Positions 46,253 through 58,413 of a DNA stretch of 64,000 nt are shown here, piece after piece. This DNA is from Amia ocellicauda (lineage: Eukaryota; Chordata; Actinopteri; Amiiformes; Amiidae). The notes beneath the pieces are model-generated. The model had not been told where the DNA came from and searched no databases. It was given only the letters and a program-made list of their open reading frames with translations. The stretch's first letter is position 1. Each line of letters opens with the position of its first letter. The position numbers were made by a program, and so were the translations under genes. The stretch is from contig NC_089863.1 in NCBI RefSeq assembly GCF_036373705.1, positions 22,318,619 through 22,382,618 on the forward strand, in the 5' to 3' direction.

Positions 46253-47160
46253 CAGGGTTGTGGGTAACGCGTTACTAAGTAACGCATTACAGTAATGTTA
46301 TTACTTTTGGTAGTAACGAGTAACGTAACATGGTATGGTTCCAAAAGGAGTAATAATATTACAGTTACTGATTCCTTTTTTTTGTTCTCGTTACTGCATT
46401 ACACATTGTAATGATATGGTCTAAATAAGGACGATAAGGACGTGTATGTCGTACATTTAAAAATATTAGAAAAACTGTCGTTTGCAGTTACAAATCTGTA
46501 GTAAGAGTAATAAGTTAAAGGAGTCAAGTTGAGACATGTAAGATGCAGATCTACTAGCACATATCTTGATGATGATTACAATAATAACAATAATAAAAAT
46601 AAATAGCAAAGATGTATTTTAGTGTTGCACGTTTTCTTATGGTAACGTAATGCTTGTCTGAGTATAATGTTGTCTATACACGTTTAGCTACTGCTAATAT
46701 CTCTTAACAGAAACGTGTATTTATTATGCTGACTCCAATCATCTAAAGCACAAAGAATAAAACAGCCACAAAAGTCCTTTCCACACCAGGCTCTATCGCT
46801 CGTAGTGTTGCTTTCTGTCTTCATTTTTAAAACGAAACACAAAACCAAACCCACAATCGCTCCGCTCCTCCCACAACAGGGGGTGGACTTCCGACACTGG
46901 CCTGGTTTTCCTGTGGCGCTTTATTAAAACAACAAAAGATAACAGTATGTCTCTGTCATTATCAACTGCTTGTGTTGGTGTAGCTTTGAAATTGTTTATT
47001 GAGGTCCCGCAACGTTTGGGGTGTAATGCAGAGTAATGTAAAAGTAAAGTAACTAATTACATTCTCCAGGAAGTAATAAGTAAAGTGTTTAGTTACTTTT
47101 GATATGAGTAACGAGTACAATGTAAGACATTACTTTTTGTGAGAAACGACCCCAACACTG
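46253..47160 (+). mobile_element. hAT MITE, A-type (full)
   Basis: 908 bp; the right flank reads CTCTTTTCATTC with one change just outside the duplication. Confidence 0.85.
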
Positions 47161-47411
47161 CTCTTTTCATTCTCTTCTGGCTTGTTTGTTTGTTGTTGAA
47201 GGAGATACAAAGTTTGAGAGTGTCTCGTTTTATTTCTGAAATATAACTCCCAGAAAGTATGGTCTTTGTGTTCTTGAAATTGAATAAACTCAAAAGAAAG
47301 AAATGGTCCAATGAATTGCCGAGGAAAAGTCTAGCCGCTGTATTCTGGAATGAAGAAAAAAATGAAATGACAAGGGCAATCAAAGCAAGTAAGACAGTAG
47401 GCTGTGTGGCA

Positions 47412-47482
47412 TACGCTAGCCAGAAATCGAACGCAACTCACAAGAACAGGAACCTTGTATGATACCACTACACCACTGGCGC
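47412..47482 (-). pseudogene. tRNA-Gly-derived relic, CCT (A12)
   Basis: Same form as A1. Confidence 0.75.
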
Positions 47483-47732
47483 TGCGGGGAAGCTCTAGAT
47501 TCTGTCACCGAAGCAAATGCACAAGACATATAAAACGCGTCCCCTGGGGCACAATGGTCATTTAATAATTATCTGTAATAATCTGCAGTCGAACTGCTTA
47601 ATACGTACCTAGCTAATCACTACATCACAGGCGCATGGTTGTCATTCGGGGAAAATATGTGTTCACGAATGTTCATCGGAGTGGTTGTCATGCTAAGAGG
47701 TCAGTTGGAGTAGAGGGAGCTGGCCATGCCGT

Positions 47733-47805
47733 GCCTCGTTGGCGCAGTAGGTAGCGCGTCAGTCTCATAATCTGAAGGTGGTGAGTTTGACCCTCACACG
47801 GGGCA
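47733..47805 (+). tRNA. tRNA-Met(CAT), B-box variant (A12)
   Basis: T loop TTTGA as in A1. Stems intact. Confidence 0.92.
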
Positions 47806-47920
47806 AGCACTCTTCCTTTATCTTTGAGTTCTACAACACTGATCTCCAGCTGCAGAAAAAAGGCACACACCTGTGCAATAAAGTAGTTGCTTGCGCTGTC
47901 TGAAGAAATTCATGGCAAAA

Positions 47921-47993
47921 TGCCAAATCCTGGGATGGAACAAGGGACCTTTAGATGTTCAGTCTATCGCTCCCCCAACTGAGCTATTTCTGC
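47921..47993 (-). tRNA. tRNA-Phe(GAA), weakened (A12)
   Basis: Extra acceptor mismatch (GCAGAAA), shared with A13. Confidence 0.55.
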
Positions 47994-48119
47994 CATTGGT
48001 GAGATGACGTCGTGATCCCAAAAGTCAAAGTGAAGGAAGCCCTGGCAGAACACAGTCATTGAAAAGTTCATTGTTTTCCATGACGTCGGCAACGACTCAA
48101 TTTGATCACTGCAGCACAA

Positions 48120-48202
48120 GTCAGGTTGGCCGAGTGGTGTAAGGTGCTGCGTGCAGGTCATCATCTCCTGTAGAGGCTTGGCTTTGAATCCCACCTCTGA
48201 CA
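48120..48202 (+). pseudogene. tRNA-Leu(CAG) relic (A12)
   Basis: 5' reads GTCAGGTTGG, altering the acceptor end; shared with A13. Confidence 0.7.
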
Positions 48203-48788
48203 AGGGTCCTTTTACCACTCAGGAGCACACACTTACCCGTGCTGGCGACAAGGACAACAAGAGTTGAGGACTGTGTTGAAAACGACATTACACAAAGAAT
48301 TCAATGTTGAAAGAAATACATCAATACATAAATCAATGGACATGTATTTATTCATTGATTGATTGACTTCAACATGTCTTAATTTAGTCGCTGTACCCAC
48401 AAAGCAACACTCAGCATAGTGGAGGCTATAGCTCGGCGTTATTGCGTGTACCTTACATGTATCACCCCTGGCAACCGGCCCTGATAACTCCCTACTTTTT
48501 GACCACAGTCTGTCTGTGACTTCAACCCGAGAAGTAAAAATGATGCACATGGGCGCTTGCAATCTCGTTGTTTCAATCACATATCACAGTGGATGCGTAC
48601 ACACGGTGTTTCTCGGAGATTGCTGGGACAGTAACGAATGTGTTCCTTGCTTTACATGTCATCTAGCGCACAGTAGCTTTTTCTCCTTCTTTTTGCCCAT
48701 ATCATCCACATATTGTGCCTTTGGGGAACGCCTCCGAAACAGATTTAGAATGCTCTGAGATTCAAGAAACGACAGTGCAACTCTTTTC

Positions 48789-49696
48789 CAGGGTTGTGGG
48801 TAACGCGTTACTAAGTAACGCATTACAGTAATGTTATTACTTTTGGTAGTAACGAGTAACGTAACATGGTATGGTTCCAAAAGGAGTAATAATATTACAG
48901 TTACTGATTCCTTTTTTTTGTTCTCGTTACTGCATTACACATTGTAATGATATGGTCTAAATAAGGACGATAAGGACGTGTATGTCGTACATTTAAAAAT
49001 ATTAGAAAAACTGTCGTTTGCAGTTACAAATCTGTAGTAAGAGTAATAAGTTAAAGGAGTCAAGTTGAGACATGTAAGATGCAGATCTACTAGCACATAT
49101 CTTGATGATGATTACAATAATAACAATAATAAAAATAAATAGCAAAGATGTATTTTAGTGTTGCACGTTTTCTTATGGTAACGTAATGCTTTTCTGAGTA
49201 TAATGTTGTCTATACACGTTTAGCTACTGCTAATATCTCTTAACAGAAACGTGTATTTATTATGCTGACTCCAATCATCTAAAGCACAAAGAATAAAACA
49301 GCCACAAAAGTCCTTTCCACACCAGGCTCTATCGCTCGTAGTGTTGCTTTCTGTCTTCATTTTTAAAACGAAACACAAAACCAAACCCACAATCGCTCCG
49401 CTCCTCCCACAACAGGGGGTGGACTTCCGACACTGGCCTGGTTTTCCTGTGGCGCTTTATTAAAACAACAAAAGATAACAGTATGTCTCTGTCATTATCA
49501 ACTGCTTGTGTTGGTGTAGCTTTGAAATTGTTTATTGAGGTCCCGCAACGTTTGGGGTGTAATGCAGAGTAATGTAAAAGTAAAGTAACTAATTACATTC
49601 TCCAGGAAGTAATAAGTAAAGTGTTTAGTTACTTTTGATATGAGTAACGAGTACAATGTAAGACATTACTTTTTGTGAGAAACGACCCCAACACTG
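48789..49696 (+). mobile_element. hAT MITE, A-type (full)
   Basis: 908 bp, nearly identical to the copy at 46253. Confidence 0.85.
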
Positions 49697-49947
49697 CTCT
49701 TTTCATTCTCTTCTGGCTTGTTTGTTTGTTGTTGAAGGAGATACAAAGTTTGAGAGTGTCTCGTTTTATTTCTGAAATATAACTCCCAGAAAGTATGGTC
49801 TTTGTGTTCTTGAAATTGAATAAACTCAAAAGAAAGAAATGGTCCAATGAATTGCCGAGGAAAAGTCTAGCCGCTGTATTCTGGAATGAAGAAAAAAATG
49901 AAATGACAAGGGCAATCAAAGCAAGTAAGACAGTAGGCTGTGTGGCA

Positions 49948-50018
49948 TACGCTAGCCAGAAATCGAACGCAACTCACAAGAACAGGAACCTTGTATGATA
50001 CCACTACACCACTGGCGC
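49948..50018 (-). pseudogene. tRNA-Gly-derived relic, CCT (A13)
   Basis: Same form as A1. Confidence 0.75.
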
Positions 50019-50268
50019 TGCGGGGAAGCTCTAGATTCTGTCACCGAAGCAAATGCACAAGACATATAAAACGCGTCCCCTGGGGCACAATGGTCATTTA
50101 ATAATTATCTGTAATAATCTGCAGTCGAACTGCTTAATACGTACCTAGCTAATCACTACATCACAGGCGCATGGTTGTCATTCGGGGAAAATATGTGTTC
50201 ACGAATGTTCATCGGAGTGGTTGTCATGCTAAGAGGTCAGTTGGAGTAGAGGGAGCTGGCCATGCCGT

Positions 50269-50341
50269 GCCTCGTTGGCGCAGTAGGTAGCGCGTCAGTC
50301 TCATAATCTGAAGGTGGTGAGTTTGACCCTCACACGGGGCA
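50269..50341 (+). tRNA. tRNA-Met(CAT), B-box variant (A13)
   Basis: TTTGA T loop, same as A12. Confidence 0.92.
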
Positions 50342-50456
50342 AGCACTCTTCCTTTATCTTTGAGTTCTACAACACTGATCTCCAGCTGCAGAAAAAAGGC
50401 ACACACCTGTGCAATAAAGTAGTTGCTTGCGCTGTCTGAAGAAATTCATGGCAAAA

Positions 50457-50529
50457 TGCCAAATCCTGGGATGGAACAAGGGACCTTTAGATGTTCAGTC
50501 TATCGCTCCCCCAACTGAGCTATTTCTGC
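50457..50529 (-). tRNA. tRNA-Phe(GAA), weakened (A13)
   Basis: Same as A12. Confidence 0.55.
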
Positions 50530-50655
50530 CATTGGTGAGATGACGTCGTGATCCCAAAAGTCAAAGTGAAGGAAGCCCTGGCAGAACACAGTCATTGAAA
50601 AGTTCATTGTTTTCCATGACGTCGGCAACGACTCAATTTGATCACTGCAGCACAA

Positions 50656-50738
50656 GTCAGGTTGGCCGAGTGGTGTAAGGTGCTGCGTGCAGGTCATCAT
50701 CTCCTGTAGAGGCTTGGCTTTGAATCCCACCTCTGACA
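50656..50738 (+). pseudogene. tRNA-Leu(CAG) relic (A13)
   Basis: Same as A12. Confidence 0.7.
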
Positions 50739-51324
50739 AGGGTCCTTTTACCACTCAGGAGCACACACTTACCCGTGCTGGCGACAAGGACAACAAGAGT
50801 TGAGGACTGTGTTGAAAACGACATTACACAAAGAATTCAATGTTGAAAGAAATACATCAATACATAAATCAATGGACATGTATTTATTCATTGATTGATT
50901 GACTTCAACATGTCTTAATTTAGTCGCTGTACCCACAAAGCAACACTCAGCATAGTGGAGGCTATAGCTCGGCGTTATTGCGTGTACCTTACATGTATCA
51001 CCCCTGGCACCTGGCCCTGATAACTCCCTACTTTTTGACCACAGTCTGTCTGTGACTTGAACCCGAGAAGTAAAAATGATGCACATGGGCGCTTGCAATC
51101 TCGTTGTTTCAATCACATATCACAGTGGATGCGTACACACGGTGTTTCTCGGAGATTGCTGGGACAGTAACGAATGTGTTCCTTGCTTTACATGTCATCT
51201 AGCGCACAGTAGCTTTTTCTCCTTCTTTTTGCCCATATCATCCACATATTGTGCCTTTGGGGAACGCCTCCGAAACAGATTTAGAATGCTCTGAGATTCA
51301 AGAAACGACAGTGCAACTCTTTTC

Positions 51325-52226
51325 CAGGGTTGTGGGTAACGCGTTACTAAGTAACGCATTACAGTAATGTTATTACTTTTGGTAGTAACGAGTAACGTAA
51401 CGTGGTATGTTTCCAAAAGGAGTAATAATATTACAGTTACTGATTCCTTTTTTTTGTTCTCGTTACTGCATTACACATTGTAACGATATGGTCTTAATAA
51501 GGACGATAAGGACGTCTATGTCGTACATTAAAAATATTAGAAAAACTGTCGTTTGCAGTTACAAATCTGTAGTAAGAGTAATAAGTTAAAGGAGTCAAGT
51601 TGAGACATTTAAGATGCAGATCTACTAGCACATATCTTGATGATGATTACAATAATAACAATAATAAAAATAAATAGCAAAGATGTATTTTAGTGTTGCA
51701 CGTTTTCTTATGGTAACGTAATGCTTGTCTGAGTATAATGTTGTCTATACACGTTTAGCTACTGCTAATATCTCTTAAACAGAAACGTGTATTTATTATG
51801 CTGTCTCCAATCATCTAAAGCACAAAGAATAAAACAGCCACAAAAGTCCTTTCCACACCAGGCTCTATCGCTCGTAGTGTTGCTTTCAGTCTTCATTTTT
51901 AAAACGAAACACAAAACCAAACCCACAATCGCTCCGCTCCTCCCACAACAGGGGGTGGACTTCCGACACTGGCCTGGTTTTCCTGTGGCGCTTTATTAGA
52001 ACAGCAAGAGATAACTGTATGTTTCTGTCTTTATTCGACCGCATGTGTGGGTGTAACTTTGTAATTGTTTAATGAGGTCCCGCAACGTTTGGGGTGAAAT
52101 GCAAAGTAATCTAATAGTAAAGTAACTAATTACTTTGCCCAGAGAGTAATAAGTAAAATATATTGTTATATGAGTAAAGAATACAATGTAATACATTTCT
52201 TTTTGTGAGTAACGACACCATCACTG
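51325..52226 (+). mobile_element. Chimeric hAT: A-type left, Ala-block right
   Basis: Full-length (902 bp) with the A-type left end. At about 51990-52000 (TTTATTAGAACAGCAAGAG) it changes to the version that leads into tRNA-Ala. This is the crossover that attaches the second Ala block to array 2. Confidence 0.85.
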
Positions 52227-52302
52227 CTCTTTTCGATCTCGTTTTGCATGTATGTTTGTTGTTGACAGAGATACAAAGTTTGAGAGAAGACAGGCTGGCA
52301 TT

Positions 52303-52374
52303 GGGGATGTAGCTCAGTGGTAGAGCGCATGCTTTGCATGTATGAGGTCCCGAGTTCAGTCCTCGGCATCTCCA
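52303..52374 (+). tRNA. tRNA-Ala(TGC), copy 2
   Basis: All stems pair, including anticodon stem CATGC/GTATG, and TTTT lies ~10 nt downstream. It is the intact member of the pair. Confidence 0.95.
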
Positions 52375-52577
52375 GACTGTCTTTTAATGGAGCCCGTGCA
52401 CTATGTCATTGGATGCACATAGCAAGTACCGATCAAATCGGGAGCCCGTGATTCATCGGTCACACTAGCATGGGCCTTTTCGGCACTCTCTCCCAGCATT
52501 CGTCCGAGAAACAGCGTGTGTATGTATTCATTGTGAGAAGTGAAACAATGGGCCGGATTGCAAGCTGGTTCTGTATA

Positions 52578-53798
52578 CACTCACCTAAAGGATTATTAGG
52601 AACACCATACTAATACTGTGTTTGACCCCCTTTCGCCTTCAGAACTGCCTTAATTCTACATGGCATTGATTCAACAAGGTGCTGAAAGCATTCTTTAGAA
52701 ATGTTGGCCCATATTGATAGGATAGCATCTTGCAGTTGATGGAGATTTGTGTGATGCACATCCAGGGCACGAAGCTCCCGTTCCACCACATCCCAAAGAT
52801 GCTCTATTGGGTTGAGATCTGGTGACTGTGGGGGCCAGTTTAGTACAGTGAACTCATTGTCATGTTCAAGAAACCAATTTGAAATGATTCGACCTTTGTG
52901 ACATGGTGCATTATCCTGCTGGAAGTAGCCATCAGAGGATGGGTACATGGTGGTCATAAAGGGATGGACATGGTCAGAAACAATGCTCAGGTAGGCCGTG
53001 GCATTTAAACGATGCCCAATTGGCACTAAGGGGCCTAAAGTGTGCCAAGAAAACATCCCCCACACCATTACACCACCACCACCAGCCTGCACAGTGGTAA
53101 CAAGGCATGATGGATCCATGTTCTCATTCTGTTTACACCAAATTCTGACTCTACCATCTGAATGTCTCAACAGAAATCGTGACTCATCAGACCAGGCAAC
53201 ATTTTTCCAGTCTTCAACTGTCCAATTTTGGTGAGCTTGTGCAAATTGTAGCCTCTTTTTCCTATTTGTAGTGGAGATGAGTGGTACCCGGTGGGGTCTT
53301 CTGCTGTTGTAGCCCATCCGTCTCAAGGTTGTACGTGTTGTGGCTTCACAAATGCTTTGCTGCATACCTCGGTTGTAACGAGTGGTTATTTCAGTCAAAG
53401 TTGCTCTTCTATCAGCTTGAATCAGTCGGCCCATTCTCCTCTGACCTCTAGCATCAAGAAGGCATTTTCGCCCACAGGACTGCCGCATACTGGATGTTTT
53501 TCCCTTTTCACACCATTCTTTGTAAACCCTAGAAATGGTTGTGCGTGAAAATCCCAGTAACTGAGCAGATTGTGAAATACTCAGACCGGCCCGTCTGGCA
53601 CCAACAACCATGCCACGCTCAAAATTGCTTAAATCACCTTTCTTTCCCATTCAGACATTCAGTTTGGAGTTCAGGAGATTGTCTTGACCAGGACCACACC
53701 CCTAAATGCATTGAAGCAACTGCCATGTGATTGGTTGGTTAGATAATTGCATTAATGAGAAATTGAACAGGTGTTCCTAATAATCCTTTAGGTGAGTG
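52578..53798 (-). mobile_element. Tc1/mariner element, DD36E (Incomer) type, intact copy
   Basis: 1,221 bp, flanked by TA on both sides, with 29-bp terminal inverted repeats (52578-52606 and 53770-53798) that are perfect complements. It encodes an uninterrupted transposase, so it looks structurally complete. Confidence 0.95.
52610..53650 (-). CDS. Tc1/mariner transposase, DD36E (Incomer-like), 346 aa
   Basis: Cut-and-paste transposase acting at the element's inverted repeats in the nucleus. Residues ~7-46 and ~70-115 form the paired-type helix-turn-helix DNA-binding region, followed by a basic RRPHR motif (117-121). The catalytic triad is D155 (WSDES), D246 (QQDNAPCH) and E283 (SPDLNPIEH). 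There are 36 residues between D246 and E283, in place of the 34 of classic Tc1. This spacing defines the DD36E family named Incomer, reported in animals including ray-finned fish. A glycine-rich box lies at 190-198. Length is normal for the family. The ATG start follows directly inside the inverted repeat region, and the TAG stop lies just inside the other end. Confidence 0.95.
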   Translation of the reverse strand: MGKKGDLSNFERGMVVGARRAGLSISQSAQLLGFSRTTISRVYKEWCEKGKTSSMRQSCGRKCLLDARGQRRMGRLIQADRRATLTEITTRYNRGMQQSICEATTRTTLRRMGYNSRRPHRVPLISTTNRKKRLQFAQAHQNWTVEDWKNVAWSDESRFLLRHSDGRVRIWCKQNENMDPSCLVTTVQAGGGGVMVWGMFSWHTLGPLVPIGHRLNATAYLSIVSDHVHPFMTTMYPSSDGYFQQDNAPCHKGRIISNWFLEHDNEFTVLNWPPQSPDLNPIEHLWDVVERELRALDVHHTNLHQLQDAILSIWANISKECFQHLVESMPCRIKAVLKAKGGQTQY

Positions 53799-54266
53799 TA
53801 AGTGCGCAGGCTGTAAGATTTGGGCGCTTTAAACGGCACGGTGTACTTGAACATCGTCATCATCACGTTGACACACATGCCATCTAAAACGCGCGTTGTC
53901 TTTACTTGTTGGCTTGAAGTTAAACACAGACCGTCATCAGGACTAGGGAATTAGCGGGGACAGGTGCCAGGTGTGATACATTGGAGGCACACGCACTAAC
54001 ACCGAGCTCATTGGCTCTACTAAGCTACTAAAAAAGAAGTGTTAACCAAGCACCGACCGATGCGTTTTCTCCCACTGAATTGTGCACCTCGAAAGTCTAC
54101 CAAATGCAGACTCCTTAAGCAAAGCATTGTCCCCCACAGGACACCGACTTATATGTAAACCCTCCCTCTCTCCATAATCAATCCATCAGCAAGGAACGGA
54201 CCTAAATTCATGAGTAAATTACACATGCATTCAAAGCAATATGTAGAGCACGCTGTATCGGATATG

Positions 54267-54269
<3 letters not shown>

Positions 54270-54362
<93 letters not shown>
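54270..54362 (+). repeat. (CTA)n microsatellite, ~31 repeats
   Basis: Allelic to the tract at 36244 but about five triplets shorter. Confidence 0.97.
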
Positions 54363-54410
54363 CAATAATAATTTAAAGAGGAGCGTTTCACCACCCGCCT
54401 TGAAAGCAGC

Positions 54411-54482
54411 GAGCTCTTGTGGCAAGGGTAGCACGTCTGACTCTAGATCACAAGGGTGCGTGTTCAAATGACGTCGGGGTCA
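54411..54482 (+). pseudogene. tRNA-Trp-derived relic with anticodon CTA, copy 2
   Basis: Identical to copy 1 in the gene body, including CTCTAGA and the stem mismatches. Confidence 0.75.
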
Positions 54483-54851
54483 GTGTTTTGTACACTAGCA
54501 GTAACCAGTAACACTAAGGTTGCATGAGTAATTGCACAGCTGACAGTGTAAAGTGCTTACCACCTTGTCGTTGATCTTGCAAAAAGGTAAGCACAAGTAT
54601 TTACAAGTTGCCACAGAGAGAGACCGGATAGTACAGGTGAGAGGTAGCCATCTTGTTGTTTGACTAGTTTCAGAATAGTCTTAGCATTGCTCATTTTGTT
54701 TTAAGTTTGCCTTAAATTGACGTTAGCATTGTCTGTAGTTTGCCTAAATTGAAGCCAATTCAGTTCAGCTGCTGAGTTGGTGAAAGTAAACAGGTTATAG
54801 AAGGGAGTTTCTGTCTAGGACTAGCAGGAATTCTGTTGCAGGAGGAGCCAG

Positions 54852-55486
54852 GTGGGGCCAATTAGGTGTGAATTGGGGGTAAAACCTAGGAGAGTTGAGA
54901 CCTTAGAGCAGGACAGCGTAGAGAACTGCTGGGTTACAGTAGGTCGTAACCGCAGAAAAGGGCGTGCACACCCCGTAGAGACACCCCAAGAGCTTGAATT
55001 GCCCAACAGGTTCCAACTGCTGGACACCGAGTTGGACAGTGACAGCTCAGAGGGTGATGGGGGGCAGTTGAGCACCAGAGCACCATGGTGCCCAATCCCC
55101 CCCCAGACGAAGGAGGTAGCTATAGTAGGAGACTCAATTCTTAGAGGTGTAGATCACACAGTGTGTTCTAGTGACATGGAGACCCGCATTGGTATCTTGC
55201 CTGCCTGGTGCTCAGGTTGCAGATCTCCCTAAACTAGTAGACGGGCTACTGGCCAAAGCCGGGGGGAATCCACCGGTCATGGTCAGGGAGACAGGCAGAG
55301 ATTAGAAAGTTTAACACGTGGTTGAAAGCTTGGTGTAGGGAAGAGGGGTTTAGGTTTATGGAGCATTGGTCTTTCTTCTGGGATAGATGGGACCTGTACA
55401 AACCGGACGGTCTACATCTAAACAGAAGGGGGGCTAATGCATTGGAAGAGCGTATGTGCAGTGAAATTGAGAATCATTTAAACTAG
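54852..55486 (+). pseudogene. LINE ORF1 (esterase-type) remnant
   Basis: The C-run is two bases shorter than in the other copy, so the frame runs on from the N-terminal part through VAIVGDSILRG to 55232. A further frameshift near 55195-55215 separates it from the C-terminal segment ending at 55486. Confidence 0.75.
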
Positions 55487-55539
55487 AAACCAGGGGGGCA
55501 GGGAGCTTTGACAATGGGAGATGTTCCACTAAGGAAAGG

Positions 55540-57049
55540 AAACCAAGGCAAACTGCCAGTAGGAAAGTCCTGAAATGTTTGTACCTCAATGCCAGGAGTA
55601 TAATGAACAAGATGTTAGACTTGGAAGCCACAGTGCTGGTGTGTGACTATGATGTTGTAGGAGTGACAGAAACATGGCTTACAGAAAATGATGGGGATGA
55701 ATACAAGTTGGAAGGATATACACAGTTTAGGAGAGACAGGCAAAATCGAAGAGGGGGTGGGGTAGCATTATATGTGAAAAATGACATTGAGGCAGAAGAA
55801 CTTGTATTAGATCCCAGTAACGGAACAGAATCTTTGTGGGTGAAACTTTTGAACAAGAGATCTGGAGGATTAGCGGTAGGAGTGTGTTACAGGCCACCAA
55901 ACTCAGATATTCAGAAAGATGCTGCATTGTAAAGTGTAATCAGGACTGCATGTAGCAAGGATGTGGCTGTTATAATGGGGGATTTCAATTTCCCAAACTT
56001 AGACTGGGAAAGCCCAGTGGGGACTACAGAAGCAGAAATGGAAATGGTTGAGATGGTAAATGACTGCTTTCTAACTCAATTTGTCAGGGAACCAACCAGA
56101 GAGAGCGCATGTATTGACTTGATCTTTTCAAATGACCAAGATAGAGTCAGGGGGACAGTAGTTAGAGAACCAATGGCAAATTGTGATCACAATATGGTTG
56201 TCTTTGAGGCATTCTTTCAAAAAACAAGGTCCAAGTCTAAAACAATGGTCTACAATTTTAGAAAAGCAAACCTTGAAGGTATGAGACGGCACTTAGAAGA
56301 GGTAGACTGGAGCACACTGGATGCAGAGTTAGTTGAAAATGCATGGGTATATTTTAAGAATATACTACTCGAGGCTCAGGAGCAATTTGAACCAAAACTT
56401 AGCAAATTGAGGAACAAAAATCATTGGCCAAAATGGTATAATAGAGGTATGCAAAAAATATAAAGAGGAAGACAATGTTGTATAGTGCATACAAAAGGGA
56501 TGGTGACGAAACAAAATACATAGAATATGTTGAGCTGCAAAGAGATCTTAAGAAAGGGATCAGGAAAGCAGAGAGGGAATTAGAAAGAAACATAGCTCTT
56601 GGAGCTCAAACCAATGCAAAGAGCTTTTTTCAATATCACAACAGCAAGCGGTTAATAAAGGAGGAGGTGAAACAGATAAAGGGCAAAAACGGAGGTATCT
56701 TGGAAATTGAACAAGATGTGGCAAATATTCTAAATGAGTATTTCACAGAGGTTTTTACAAAAGAAAAAACAGATGACATGCCACAGGTTGACAATCAGTC
56801 CAGTCAAACCCTAAGAGAGATCAGGATAAATGAGGAGGAGGTACTAAAGGGACTAGCAGAATTAAAAACAAACAAATCACCTGGGCCAGATGGGATAATT
56901 CCAACAGTACTTCAAGAAAATAGGTGGCTCAGCAGATACAATCTTGGCAGCACAGGCTATTCAGAGGAACTTAGATAATATTCAGTTGTGGGCTGACACC
57001 TGGCAAATGCAATTCAATGTGGACAAGTGCAAGGTAATACATGCAGGTA
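55540..57049 (+). pseudogene. LINE ORF2 remnant: endonuclease and start of RT
   Basis: Open from 55579 (where the other copy has a TGA) to a shared in-frame stop at 55930-55932. The same frame then resumes through the rest of the endonuclease (55963-56463), followed by a frameshift and RT start 56475-56978. It lacks the RT core and, by the later deletion, most of the C-terminus. Confidence 0.85.
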
Positions 57050-57389
57050 CATGATGTCTTAATGATTATCCTTATTAGTCTGTTGTCGATCTGCTTAATA
57101 CGTACCTAGCCAATCACTACATCACAGGTGCAGAGACAATCAGTATGAAGGCGAACACGATTTCGTTAACGTGTGCCCATTTACAAATTCAATGAATGTA
57201 TACATAAATAAAGCAGATCTGGGTTTTTTTGGGAAACATTAAGGACTGGTTTCATAAATGCGTCCATAAGTCCATAAACGCCACGAGTGCAACTCTATTG
57301 TAGCTGCTGTTACTGTACAATTCATCGTGATACGTGTGTGTTTTATTTCAGCTGTAACTCGCCCTGGTTAAGCACATCTACGGTGTAAT
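57050..57389. other. B-to-hAT spacer after deletion junction
   Basis: Matches the spacer after tRNA-Gly(CCC) in B3 (shares ATTATCCTTATTAG). No gene seen. Confidence 0.6.
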
Positions 57390-58091
57390 TTAAAAATATT
57401 ACAGAAATTGTCGTTTGCAGTTACAAATCTGTAGTAAGAGTAATACGTTAAGGGAGTCAAGTTCAGCAAGTTAAAATACAAATCTACTAGCACATATCTT
57501 GATAAAGATTACAATAATAAATATAATAATAATACATAGCAAATATTTATTTTAGTGTTGCACATGGAAAGTTTTCATACAGTAACTTCTGAATATAATG
57601 TTGTCTATACCCTTTTAGCTATTCGTAATATCTCTTAACAGAAACTTGTATATTTGTAGCTGTCTCCAATCATCTAAAGCATACAGAATAAGAGAGCCAC
57701 AAAAGTCCTTTCCACACCAGGCTCTATCGCTCGTAGTGTTGCTTTCTGTCTTCATTTTTAAAACGAAACACAAAACCAAACCCACAATCGCTCCGCTCCT
57801 CCCACAACAGGGGGTGGACTTCCGACACTGGCCTGGTTTTCCTGTGGCGCTTTATTAAAACAACAAAAGATAACAGTATGTCTCTGTCATTATCAACTGC
57901 TTGTGTTGGTGTAGCTTTGAAATTGTTTATTGAGGTCCCGCAACGTTTGGGGTGTAATGCAGAGTAATGTAAAAGTAAAGTAACTAATTACATTCTCCAG
58001 GAAGTAATAAGTAAAGTGTTTAGTTACTTTTGATATGAGTAACGAGTACAATGTAAGACATTACTTTTTGTGAGTAACGACCCCAACACTG
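57390..58091 (+). mobile_element. hAT right portion, B-type switching to A-type
   Basis: B-type to about 57700 (AAGCATACAGAATAAGAG), then A-type, like the copy at 41387. Confidence 0.75.
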
Positions 58092-58342
58092 CTCTTTTCC
58101 TTCTCTTTTGGCTTGTTTGTTTGTTGTTGAAGGAGATACAAAGTTTGAGAGTGTCTCGTTTTATTTCTGAAATATAACTCCCAGAAAGTATGGTCTTTGT
58201 GTTCTTGAAATTGAATAACCTCAAAAGAAAGAAATGGTCCAATGAATTGCCGAGGAAAAGTCTAGCCGCTGTATTCTGGAATGAAGAAAAAAATGAAATG
58301 ACAAGGGCAATCAAAGCAAGTAAGACAGTAGGCTGTGTGGCA

Positions 58343-58413
58343 TACGCTAGCCAGAAATCGAACGCAACTCACAAGAACAGGAACCTTGTATGATACCACT
58401 ACACCACTGGCGC
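58343..58413 (-). pseudogene. tRNA-Gly-derived relic, CCT (A14)
   Basis: Same form as A1. Confidence 0.75.

Larger units (their letters stand above)
42089..51324 (+). repeat. Tandem array 2: A bodies 10-13
   Basis: Unit starts at 43717, 46253 and 48789, each 2,536 bp from the next. The last two units differ at only a few sites seen by eye, so they are recent duplicates. Confidence 0.93.
52485..54020 (-). repeat. Inverted, diverged A spacer, split by Incomer (copy 2)
   Basis: Same inverted landmarks as 34460-36000. Confidence 0.65.
54610..57049 (+). mobile_element. CR1-like LINE, cut at 3' side by a deletion
   Basis: Matches 36600-39030 and then stops at ATGCAGGTA (~57049), where sequence from just past tRNA-Gly(CCC) begins. 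The 5' boundary is approximate. Confidence 0.8.
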
